Part shown: piece by piece, positions 1 through 10,845 of the stretch
Position numbering within the stretch: the stretch's first letter is position 1
Layout of the letters: each line of letters starts with the position of its first letter
Assembly (NCBI GenBank): GCA_001600175.1
Contig: BCJC01000004.1
Span: forward strand, 744,001-808,000
Direction: 5' to 3'
Source of the DNA: Erythrobasidium yunnanense
Taxonomy: Eukaryota > Basidiomycota > Cystobasidiomycetes > Erythrobasidiales > Erythrobasidiaceae
DNA: 64,000 nucleotides
The notes under the pieces: model-generated
Seen by the model: only the letters and a program-made list of their open reading frames with translations
Told to the model about the DNA's origin: nothing
Databases searched by the model: none
Translations under genes and position numbers: made by a program

Positions 1-439
1 CCGGAATGGTCATTTCGGCTTAAAGCCTGGCAGAGAGCGGTCTGTTCCATCGATAGCCTCTATTCACTACTACTCTAGGCGTCGTCGATATATAACGCGC
101 CCGTCTTTGATACTCTGTGTTTCCCGACTGTAAGGCACGCTCCTTTCGCTTGCAGATCACTCCTGTTTCGACCTCTTAATCGTGTATATAGCAAGCAGTA
201 GTATGTTGATCGTGCAGAGCGTGATTAGCACCTACAGCCTCTTCCTTTCAAGCTGTTCGAAAAGGTTCGCTGTTCTCAAGGACTGTCGGTGCGGTACTTG
301 CTGACTCAGAAGCTACTGTAGTGAACCTTCTAATCACCGTCTTTGTACTAAAAACAACACAACAAACAGGAACGTTAATGACTGCTGCTATACATACTTG
401 CTGATCCTGCCAGCGCACGGTCAAATTGATGGAAAGCTG
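1..439. other. left-edge intergenic stretch
   Basis: No open frame with recognisable protein features was seen on either strand. The stretch lies beyond the stop codon of the zinc-transporter gene and probably holds its 3' untranslated region and the flank of a gene outside the window. Confidence 0.5.
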
Positions 440-3400
440 CTAGTGATGATGGCCATGCGAATGCGATGAGCCATGGTCATGCGAATGACCTGCATGTGAA
501 GTGTGGTCTCCGTGAGTATGGTCATGCGAGTGTCCATGATCGTGTCCATGGCTATCGTGCGAGTGCGAGTGTTCATGGTCGTGATCATGACCATGTCCAC
601 CACAGCCATCATGTCCATGATCATGGCTATGCCCGTGCTGTCGATCCGTCTCCGCCTGCAGTGCTCGTGCTTCCTCGAACCTAACGACCTGAACAGTCAA
701 TTCGACCTGTTTCTCTCCTGCTCCCGCTTTACTCGCTACACTCTGCTGCCCATCCCCTGACGACGAAGAAGCAGCAAGAGCTTCTAAGCACTTCTCCCTA
801 CACCAGCTTGTGAGTTTCAAGATCTCCGAGTCTGTACTTTCTTGTTTGACTTGTACATTAAGCGTGATGACTGTTATTTGCGGTTCTTTGTTACTTGTGC
901 TGCTCGCAACAAGGACAGGTAGGGACTTCCTTCCGAATGCAGACGATTTGAGAGACGGTAGTTGGACGATAGGAGGTGGAGTCGGCGTGAGTTGCCAGAC
1001 GTGCGGCGGCGGTAGGAAAGTGACCAATTTGTGGTTCTCGATCTCTTCAAACACCCTTTTGAGATTCGCCATTGGGCCAGTACTGCTGTATTCCGTAGCT
1101 GAAGTGATGGGAGCCGTCTGGAGGAGCACTTTTCCAGTACAGACGGCAGCGGGATAAGCGATGTAGAACATTGCGATACTGATCAATAGCGCAACGACTT
1201 TATCGAGAGGAGCGAGTTGCTGAGCAGGGATGAAGAGGGATGCACCTGCTAGCATCGAGCTGAAGATTAGGACGGTCAAAGAGAAAGGATTGCTGAGGAG
1301 GGAGTTGTGGAGAAGTGCTGCTAGACGAGATTTGGAGCCATTCATGGGCATACGAGGCCGGAGAGAGTAGGTTTGAGGTCCGACGGCTAAAGAAAGACAG
1401 CTTTAGTGGCTAGTGTTGACTCATTGGCCTTTTTGGCTCACCTTCTGTCAGCGTTGCGTGATTCTGCAGCGCTATTGCAGTGAAGAGACACATCGCCATT
1501 GACATTGCCAGGAGTTTCGTAGGTATAAGCACACTGTCAAAGCATAATCAGCACACTTCCCTTCCCAATCCAGCTAGACACACGACCCACCCTAGATCGT
1601 CCCAGTCTGCCGTACTACTACTATCGATCCCAGCAGTCTGTCCATGCCCCATACTACCATGTGCAGCGCCGTGCGACCCTTCTCCCGCTACTCCATCTAG
1701 GCCTTCTTCAGCTGGCCCATGTGCGAGTAAGACATGCTCTATCGATTCTTTGCATACGTAGACTGCTGAGAAAATGACGTAGACGCATTGTGCGAAGTGG
1801 GAGAGCGTAGTTGCTCGAGCGGTGCTGCGGTACACGCGTTTTCGTTAGTACGCGATCAACGAGAAATCTGAGCCAAACTTACCCGAATGGATACCGCACT
1901 CCATTGTCTGACGCTCTCCGCCCCTGCATAATATCCCATAGTCTGTCTGTCCCTCTCGCATTACCTTCCACAAGCACGCTACTCAGCGCTCCCATTCCAT
2001 CAAACACCACGATATACCCCAATCCCGTAACAGCCAACGATTCTCCACTCTGTCCTGCGATCCATAAACTCGCTCCAAGCGCTACTTCCGCACAACTCGC
2101 CAATAACGCTATTTGCGTCAAAAGCGGTAGATGGAGAAAGAATGCGAGGATGAGCCGGACAGGTGCTGGGAAATGAGAATACTTGGATCGTAAAGAGATG
2201 GTAGGGATGAGTGAGGGATCAGAGGAAGTGTGTCGATGTCGGGAAGTACTGCTCGAAAGCGCAGGAACCGAGCGGGGTGTATCGAGCTGGGATTTCCCGC
2301 TCAGAGGAGTAGTTGGTGAGATTGGCGATAAGCGCTCTTGTGTACTCGCTCGTCTCGGTGAGCCGTCTGGCAGGAAAGGGAAGAAGCTACGCAGAATCAG
2401 ATCAGTTATGCTTTTCGTCGGCTGACCAACGAGCCATGACTCACTTATGTGACATTGAATGCCTATGGTGATGCCCTCGACGCGAACTAGCCTGCGTCTT
2501 TGCATCATCGCGGCCCAATGCAGCTGGCTCAGCTCGACCACTTTCCTTATACCCCCACCCTTGCGTCTGCGCGACCGGCACGTCCACTGCATATTCATGT
2601 GATGGTCCAGTTGCGCTCTCGCTTCCTGGCGCTTGATACCCAGGTGCTCCAATCTGTTCAGGTCTCGGGAAGAAGACTGACAAATTCCGCGAATGCACGC
2701 GTGAGTGTCTTCGTGAATGTTCCCTCTTCTCTGCAGCTGTCATTGATGCAAAACCTTGCGTTGTCGGACTCGTGCCCATCGAATCGCGTCTTGCTGGTGA
2801 CATTGCAGGTGAACCGTTCATCGAATAATTGGGCGTGAACGGTGAGTTGAGAGGCAGGAACTCGTCTTCTGCTTCGTCTGCATCTTCATCCTCTTCGTCC
2901 ATCGGTATCATGCTATCATCTTCTGCGTGTGAATGCGAATGACCTAGAGGGTGCGCGCTGTGATTGTGGTTCGCCTGGCTGTGACCATGACCATAGTCCA
3001 GACTGCGTGCAGATGCACTGCTACTGCTGTTTGTCGATAATTTCCTGCTCAAACCACCGTCGCCTGCTGAACCTGGGTACAGGCTGCTGCTGCCATCTGG
3101 CGTGACTGGACTTGCGGCCAACGTCGATAGCGATGCGGTACTTGATCCAGTCGACATCGTGCCCATCGTCGAAGAACCAGTTGCTGTTCCAGCCGGCCCT
3201 GATTCCTGCCCTTCCAGCACGCGAACCAAGCTCTTGACTCTACAGAAATTAGCCAAAAGAACGCGGTACAAACAATTTAGCTATAGTTCCATAAACACAA
3301 GTTTGCGCGCGATTGCCTGCGAACCTTCTATGTTTCGACATCGAGCTGCAAGCGCAACTTGACTGAATTCAGGCTTGTCCAGAAAAGCGTCGGGCTGTAG

Positions 3401-3535
3401 CTCGAAGAGGCTGAAGTCTATGACAGATCGTTGCGACTGCAGCTGCGATGTGCTGCGACCGAATGCGAGAAAGCTGCGTAAAGTCAAGCAGAGGCAAGCC
3501 AAGACGCGTTCGCAAACAGCCAACAAGGGTCGCAT
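440..3535 (-). CDS. CDF-family zinc transporter, Zrg17-like, with His-rich C-terminal tail
   Basis: This is probably an ER/early-secretory zinc transporter subunit; yeast Zrg17 works as a heteromer with Msc2. Six exons (3535-3297, 3239-2445, 2386-1883, 1824-1591, 1533-1442, 1386-440) sum to an open frame of 936 codons. The N-terminus carries a conserved block (VIDFSLFELQPDAFLD, then ALAARCRNIEGSQAIAR). A Ser-rich linker with a first His cluster follows, then the CDF membrane domain, with LILAFFLHLPLLTQIALLAS, a DGMGALSSVLVEG segment, RYPFG, and a helix around VYVIFSAVYVCKESIEHVL. The last exon has two further membrane helices, a cytoplasmic domain, and a tail of about 65 residues built mainly of His, Gly, Ser and Asp that ends in three His. 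The start is the first in-frame ATG of the first recognised exon; an extra upstream exon is possible. Family call firm, Zrg17 orthology inferred. Confidence 0.82.
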
Positions 3536-4012
3536 CGATCTGTCAAGTTCAGCATCAGTATAACTAAACGTGCACTGTACATACAAGTACTGCAAGTAGC
3601 TTGTCGGTGTACTTCTCAGCAGGCGCACGTGGTTAGGTAGCTATGCAATTGCGATAGCTTCAGAGGGCACTGCCAGCTTTATTACCAAGCGCTAAGTCTA
3701 CGAGGGATGCGGTCTAACAACGGTCAGAAAACTAAAGGAAATACTGCAGAAAAGTAAGGAACGAATGAGAAGGAAGGTTAAATAATAGGAAGAAAAGCAC
3801 TTTCGAAGGCTGCACAGGATACCGACGAGGTTGAAGGAAATGTTCTTGCAGCAACTACATGCGTGCAGGAGAAGGCGGATCTTCGGTTCGAGCTGATAGA
3901 CATGTACTGGGCATTTTCTGTTTTTATCGGGTATCGAGGTGAACTTCCGGTATATCGCTAGCATCGATAGAGCTCGAAGAGCTTGACGCGGGTACACTCT
4001 GATGATATCCCA
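3536..4012. promoter_or_regulatory. promoter side of the zinc-transporter gene and 3' flank of the glycosidase gene
   Basis: A 477-base gap between two minus-strand genes. It must hold the zinc-transporter promoter (and possibly a short 5' exon) plus the glycosidase terminator. I recognised no specific element. Confidence 0.4.
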
Positions 4013-7000
4013 CTACAGCTCATCAGGCGAGAGCTCGCTTGCCGACATGCCACTCTGGAAGTCGGTATCGTATTCGGAACCACCAGGAGTAGAGGGCACA
4101 ATCTCGTCAAAGTAGTGCATGGCGGTTGTTCGAGGCGTTCTGGGTGTACGCGGCATGCGGGCGCTGTGGCCGGATTGCCAGATGAACCATGCAACGAGAC
4201 CGGTCCATCCTGTCTGATGGGATGCTCCGAGACCCTTTCCGTTATCAGCGTGGAAGAATTCTAGTGACGCGAATCGTAGAGAATCAGCAAAGTGATCATA
4301 GACATTGCAATGATATAAAACCTTACCGTGGAAGAGGACGTGATCTCTAAAGTGAGGGTCCTTATTGAGCTTCTCCGATCCACCATTACATGCTCTAACA
4401 CCCTCATGATCTCTTGCAAAGATGTGAATGATACGATGCTGGATCTCATCCGCGACATTTGCCAAGTTCATCTCGTCTCCACTGCCAGTCGGGCATTCGA
4501 CCTTCAAGCTATTACCGTAGAACTGGTGGAATCGCTGAAGAGACTCGATGATGAGGAAAGTAGTAGCGAGCCAGATAGGGCCTCTCCAGTTGGAATTTCC
4601 TCCAAACATGCCGGAGTGAGAGTCGCCTGGCCAGTAGTCTACGGTAAATCGCTCGCCGTTCACATCCATAGAGTATGGGTTATCCTTGTGAGCCCGAGAT
4701 AGAGATCGGACACCATAGTCAGACAAGAACTCTGATTCGTCAAGCAGTCTTTTGAGGATCTTGCGTAGTCGATCTTCACTCGCCAAAGCAAGCAGCTTTC
4801 GATCACTCTTACCCTTGGCTGTACATTGAAAACTAATCAGCTTCTAGTCTTGTGTGATGATGAGCGAATGCACTGCTCACCTTTCATGTTGGCGATGTTT
4901 CTGCCTGAAATCTCGCTTCTGTTCTCGATGAACCAGTCCATACGCTTCTTGAAGCCGGGGAACTTCTTGATAATAGATGGTTCGAGTGTGAGAGTACCAT
5001 AGAGCGGGATCAAGCCGACCAAGCTTCTGACTGGAAGTTGTTGCGTTGAACCCGGTCCCCAGGTAATGGCATCGTAGTAGAAGCCATCTTCATCGTTCCA
5101 TAGTGATACGTCTTCAGCTGATCCGGCCTTGAACGTCATGGCGTCGCTGATGAACAAGAAGTGCTCGAAGAACTTGGAAGCGATATCTTCGTAGGTCGGG
5201 TTGTGCTTGGCAAGCTCGAGGGCCATGTTCAACATGTTCAAGCAGTAGAAAGCCATCCATGAAGTACCGTCAGCTTGTCGGAGGGTACCGCCTGGATAAA
5301 TTAGTAGCTCAGCATAAGGAAGATATCCGTCGATGAAAGCGCTACTAACCGGTAGGCAACGGCTCAGATCGATTGAAGAGACCAATGTTGTCCAGACCCA
5401 AGAAGCCTCCCTCGAAGACGTTGTTACCGCCTGCATCTTTTCTGTTAACCCACCAGGTGAAGTTCATGAGAAGCTTCTGGAAGACACGCTCCAAGAAACC
5501 GATGTCTTCGCGTCCATACATCTTTCGCTCAATCTTGAACACTCGGAAGGTAGCCCAAGCATGTACAGGCGGGTTGACATCGCTGTAGCTGTTACACCCG
5601 GACCAATCAGCTTTCTTGGTCGCAAACGCTCAGGAAGACCTGCACTTACTTCCATTCGTATGCAGGCAGAGCACCATCCGGCTTCATGTACCATTCTCTG
5701 ACCATGAGCATGAGCTGATTCTTTGCATAAGCAGGATCGACCATTGCGAGCGGTATACAGTGGAAAGCAGTATCCCAAGCCGCAAAGAAGGGATATTCCC
5801 ACTTGTCGGGCATGGAAAGGATGTCTTCGCAGTGCATGTGTCGCCAGTCTCTGTTTCGCACCCATTGGCGCTCGGGAGGCGGGGGCGGTTGGCCGGGATC
5901 ACCTTCAATCCATTCTTTTTGGATGAAGTAGTAGAATTGCTTGTTCCTGCAGATACGAGTCAGTGTGAGTTGCTCACTGCACAAAATATGGCAGCTTACC
6001 ATAGCATTCCACCGAGAGCCTGTCGCATAATGCTTTGCAGATCGTTCGTAAGGGCGCCGCTGTTGAATCTCGAGTAAAATTCATCTGCGTCCAACTTCCT
6101 CTCCGCAATGATATCATCAAACATCTCTTCATCGTAACACGCTTCATCCTCGTTCTCGTTCTTGTTTGTAACCTTTAGACGGACGACACAGCATCCTCCG
6201 TTTCCTGGAACTTGCTTGAAGACGTAGTTTGCACCAAACTTGGTACCTTCCTTGTTAGGGTTGATGAAGTGAGGCCATTTGGGCGTCTCCTTCTCTGGCG
6301 CCAGAGGAGCAGGTACGGTCTTTGGGGACTCGCCAATCTTGCTAGGTCGCGAGCGATCCATTTCATCGATGTGCTTATCGTCAGTAGCAGATGTAGAATC
6401 TACTACGACTCGTGCAGCGTTCTTGCCTTCCTCCGCAATAGGGGCAATCTGCTCCTCGGGCTGCTCGCTCTTGGGCAGAGCAGGTCTATGGTCCAAGATG
6501 ATGTGATCGTGGAACGCATCCTTGACGTATGGAACTTTGTTGTCGCCGCCATAAAGTCTGTGAAAGTTGGTCTCGTTGTGCGTGAACATAAGCTCGGGCG
6601 TGACAGACTCGTCTACGATAACTGGCTGGTTGTTCTGCGCTTGGTTGCGACCACGCTTGACTGGCTCAATAGGGCCTGGAGACTCGTTGAGGTGGCAGTA
6701 GAAGCGTCCGAGAGATGGATGGTCGATCTGAACGGTTGTATCGGACTTAGCTTGCATGTTGGGCATATCCTTGCCAGTAGGTCGCTCTTTAGGCCATGAC
6801 CAGGTGTTGCGGAACCAGAGTTGAGGAATAATGTGTAAATCGGCTGGCTCCGGACCACGGTTGTAGGCAGTGATACGGATAGACATGGCATCGGCATTGT
6901 CCTCGTCTTTGGCGTACTAAGACGGACATCGCTTGTTAGCAGAGACTCGCAGATGGTGCAAACTTGCGACTCACCTCGATGAAGATATCCCAGTAGCGGT

Positions 7001-8229
7001 CGTCATCGAAGGCATCCGTGTCGGTAATCTCATACTCGACAACGTCTCTTGATCGCTGCGTAGACTCTTCGACAAGCTTTTCGTAAGGGAAACGGCGCTG
7101 AGGGTATTTGTAGAGGTATTTCATGTAAGAGTGGGTAGGGGTAGAGTCCAAGTAGTAGTACATTTCCTTGACGTCTTCTCCGTGGTTGCCTAGATTTCAT
7201 AAGTCTAGTCAGTACTGTGCACACTTATCGTCCTGAATATGCCAGATTCTGTACCTTGATGACCGGTTGTGCCAAACAAGCGCTCTTTGAGGATAGGATC
7301 GACACCGTTCCATAGGGCGAGACCGAAGCAGAGACGTTGATGGTTGTCAGAAACACCACCGATACCGTCTTCTCCCCATCTGTAGGCTCTCGATCTAGCG
7401 TGCTCGTGTGGAAAGTGAGTCCAGGCGTCACCGTTGCCCGAGTAGTCTTCTCTGACCGTGGCCTGGTAACGAAGACAAGCAGCGTTAGGAACTGATGTAT
7501 TAGAGATGCCGTGCGACCCACCCATTGCCTTTCGGAGAGATAAGGACCCCATCGCTTCCAGTGCCTCTGCTTTGCCTCTGCCTGGTCCAGCCGAAGTTCC
7601 TCAAACGACTTTTCCTCGTCAAAGTATTCTCTCCTCTCCGTCTTCATACCCGGAGTAGGGAAAGGCTTCATGTTTTCCTTATCTCTTCTCGAGCTGTTTG
7701 TCGCGATCGAGTCTGTCGTCTCTGTTCGCTGATGATGTGGTTTTCGCATGGGAATGGGACCTTCGCCGTGCATGGGAGCATGATGGCCGTTTGTGTATCC
7801 ACCTCTCTGTGTGCTGCCTGCGCTCAGAGTCGATGCGCTCGAAGGGGATTGGGCATGACCACCGCCGTTCGTGCTCGCCCTTTCAGGCAGCTTCGCCTTT
7901 GAAGCTTTAGGAGATTGCTCTACTTCAGTCTCAGGGTCGCGTTCGGCTTCGTATCCCTTATCCTCGTCCTCGTCGTCTGAATCTGCAGAAACTGTGGTTG
8001 TTGAGGTACCGGATTTGGAGGCAGATTTCGATGTGCGAGATGCCTGTTTCGCAGGTTCGCCGGCAGTAGCAGCACCTTTGGCAGTAGCAGGAGTAGCTGT
8101 AGGCATCGACATGGGAGTCGTCTGCAAGCTCGAGCCTAGATTTGGACGAGTTCGCCCAATTCCAATGCTGAGGGTATCGCTTCCACGGCGCTTACTGAGG
8201 GGTTCGCTGGATGATGCTGCTGCGACCAT
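4013..8229 (-). CDS. GH63/MGH1-like glycoside hydrolase
   Basis: A large predicted glycosidase with an (alpha/alpha)6 catalytic domain of the GH63/mannosylglycerate-hydrolase-like group. Nine exons (8229-7522, 7462-7255, 7189-6975, 6916-6000, 5946-5650, 5588-5350, 5291-4881, 4818-4327, 4260-4013) give 1244 residues. Roughly the first 200 residues are low-complexity and acidic/Ser-rich, unusual for the family. The catalytic part shows [73 protein letters not shown] and [19 protein letters not shown]. The Asp of AAWDTAF and the Glu before FFHADNG are the likely catalytic acids by analogy with the family. No signal peptide or N-terminal membrane anchor is visible, so it does not look like ER processing glucosidase I. 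Substrate unknown. The last intron (4261-4326) is 66 bases and stop-free. Confidence 0.85.
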
Positions 8230-8689
8230 CGTAGAATCAACTAGTCGTCAGCTCTTGCTCTTCAAACCTGGCGAAAAAGGCCTGGGAAAAAAGGTGCGAC
8301 CTCACTTGTGACAAACTGGCTTTGCTCTTGCGTCGGAGTGGTACCGGGACTTGGAGTGATGCTTGGACTGGGACTGTTCCCTTGCGCGACGTCGCCTTGC
8401 TGCACTTTGGATCCCAGCTCCTGGATGGAACGAGCTGCCATCAGAGACTGATGGATGATGATATAGGCACAAGACAAACGAAAAGTCGCGCAACCCTTTG
8501 GAGCAAGAAGCAAAAGAGACAAGGAAGAACCTGTGAAGCACGTATGTATAATTTCATGAGATCGTATCACGATTGACGTCTACCGAGAATGCAATCTCCC
8601 AGGCCCAGACTGGAAATGTATAACCCACAACACGCGTCATCGCGTTACTCTACGAACTACCCTTAGTCTGTGTATGTAGCCATTCCTTC
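8230..8689. promoter_or_regulatory. upstream region of the glycosidase gene
   Basis: A 460-base gap between two minus-strand genes. An open frame on the minus strand at 8262-8570 has a Ser/Pro/Thr-rich end but no supported splice into the glycosidase start, so it was left out. Nothing else recognised. Confidence 0.4.
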
Positions 8690-10697
8690 TTATCCAGCCA
8701 TACGGAATTCAGGCATGCGATAGACCATATTCACCATAGTTGCAAAATTCGGGTCGCCAAGAACAGCGAGGACCAAGTCTCGTGCCTGTGTCGGATTGAG
8801 CGATGTGAAGTCGCGGATCGTATCTTCTATTTGTATACTTGTGTCTTGTGTAATTGCAGCGATTTGTGGAATATCTGCTGCTGTCATCGGATTTGTCGAC
8901 ATTTGATCATCTGGTCCAACAGCTCCGTTTGAAGAAACGTTTGTCGTGTTTTGATCGTCGCAGTTAGCACCATCATTTGGAATGGCACTGTTTACAGTGT
9001 GTAGAGGCTCTTTGAAGGTGTGATGAACTGCTTCGTGTTTGAACGGTTGGGTCTGTGTCTGCGATCCCAGATTCTTGTTCCTCGAGCTGAGAGCTGCTTC
9101 CATAGCCAGTATGCTAGCTGGCATACTCTGACTCTGTGCATCTGTAGCGCCAGCATCTTTATATTGTGGAGCCTGTTGCGTTTCCACAGGCGTCTGTCTA
9201 GAAGCATACGCTTCATTCGCACGCGTTGGTGGCATGGTGTGTTCCGTAGCTTCATCATCAATCTGCATACTCGACTCTTGTGTCATGTTCAACTTGGGTG
9301 GGAACGTATAGCTGTCCATCGCATTCAGATGCTGTAGCTGCGTCTGACCAGCAGCAGTTGTAGCGAAGGACGCTTCTTGTTGTTGAGTTTGGCTTTGTGT
9401 ATCGAAGAGAAACGCATCTCTGTCTTTGTAAATGGCGAAAGAGGGCTGATTGTATTCGTACTGTGTAGCTTGTTGGTAGGGATATGTGCTGGCTTGTGAT
9501 TCTAGATAGGCGATATTTGGTCTGTATGTAGAGGGCTGTGACAACGTTGCATCGTGTACGCTGAGCATATACGCGTTGACCGGAGAAGATGTATGCATCC
9601 TATGGACAGAGGAGGTTAATCCTGGCAAGGGTGAGTTGACTCGCATATAGGCGGTATTCTGGCTTGAAGGGGATGAAGCTTGCTGTCTAAGTATGTCCAT
9701 CTGAGAGGTGGAAGGGGGAGGCGGAGAGCTGGAAGGCGTTAACATGTGTACACCTCGCAGGGCATTCACTCGAGGCGGCGCAGGAATCTTGAACGCCTCA
9801 CTTGCAAAGCCCGAGTCCGATAATTGTGTAGGAGAGGAGGTGGCTAATCGAGCCGTAGGAGATGGCTGTATGTACTTGCTGTGAAACAGCGTGTCCCTTC
9901 CAGCCGAACTGGTCTGGCTGAACTGCTGCTGACTTTCCAGCATCTGCGTGTCCAGCGCAGGACTTCCTGTAAGCTTCTGTCTCTTATTCTGACTATCTGT
10001 TCCTGCAGCTCCACTTGTATTGGCAGCATTCGGCTTGTTCTGCCTTGACACCTTCAGATTTGCATTTGGGTTTCTCTGCTGGAACTGTTCGAATGCAGCC
10101 ACTATCTTTGCCGTACTTTCTACATCTTGCATGTTGAGCTGGAAATTGCCGTATACCTTCTTGTACTCTGCTTGTTTTGCATTCTGGGAGTCTCCATCGG
10201 AGACGGGACTGTCGTACCATACTGCAATGTTGCGGGATGAGCAGACTATCTTGATTCGGAAGGGAGACTCGGTGGAAGTAATGCTGGGATGTGCAGGGCA
10301 CCAGCTCGGTACAGAATAGCTGAAGTTGACGCGCTCCTGCGGACAAGAACACAAGGATGTTGACGAAAGCACAGTACTCCACGTTCTTCGGTTGTGATGA
10401 AAGCGCACCTGGAGTATAAAGCCGCGATAGACGTGCAATTCTTTGAGTAAGCCGGTCACTCCATCATGGAGGAGCTCGACAGCCAGAGCAAGGCCATCAG
10501 CAGTGTTTTCGCTAGGTCAAAGCATCAGTAAGCATCAGTATCGCTATCCAGATGGCGGCAGATCAGTCGTTTCGCCAGTACACTTTGTGGTATTCTTCCT
10601 TATTTCTTGGATCTTTTGATTGGGACAGCTCGATGACCTGGTGAGGTCTGTATAGATACTTGAGGACAGAGTAGCGCGTCTTGACGGTATCGTCCAT
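8690..10697 (-). CDS. hypothetical protein, possible Rec114/Rec7-like meiotic recombination factor
   Basis: Three exons (10697-10582, 10511-10409, 10336-8690) give 621 residues; an in-frame stop lies upstream of the first ATG. The first ~150 residues look like a compact beta-rich domain (YSVLKYLYRPHQVIELSQS, HVYRGFILQERVNFSY, FRIKIVCSSRNIAVWYDSP, then a helix KIVAAFEQF). A long Ser/Gln/Thr-rich disordered stretch follows, and the last ~45 residues form a second ordered helix pair (FTSLNPTQARDLVLAVLG, DPNFATMVNMVYRM). An N-terminal PH-like domain, disordered middle and short C-terminal helix is the architecture of Rec114/Rec7, which binds Mei4 and supports Spo11 breaks. That match is by layout and a few hydrophobic patterns only. 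The intron at 10337-10408 is 72 bases and stop-free. Confidence 0.4.
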
Positions 10698-10845
10698 CGC
10701 CTTCTTGGTGGTTTCGGTCCTCAATCAACGCGCATGACTTAAGACATAAACAAGCTTGAATCCAGGACAATCTGTGACAAAACAGCAGGAAGATGTCTGA
10801 AAATCTGTGATTCTACACTGGAAACAGCAAGTGCTACGACGCCGG
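10698..10845. promoter_or_regulatory. short divergent promoter
   Basis: Only 148 bases separate the start codons of the Rec114-like candidate (minus) and the membrane-anchored disordered protein (plus), so the two probably share a bidirectional promoter. No binding motif was identified. Confidence 0.5.

Noticed and set aside
421-760. Met/His/Ser-rich open frames opposite the His-rich tail
   Set aside because: They are antisense shadows of the CAT/GTG-rich codons of the zinc-transporter tail and have no independent support.
8262-8570. Ser/Pro/Thr-rich minus-strand frame upstream of the glycosidase
   Set aside because: It could be an upstream exon, but no splice that keeps frame with ATG 8229 was convincing and nothing in it is conserved in the family.
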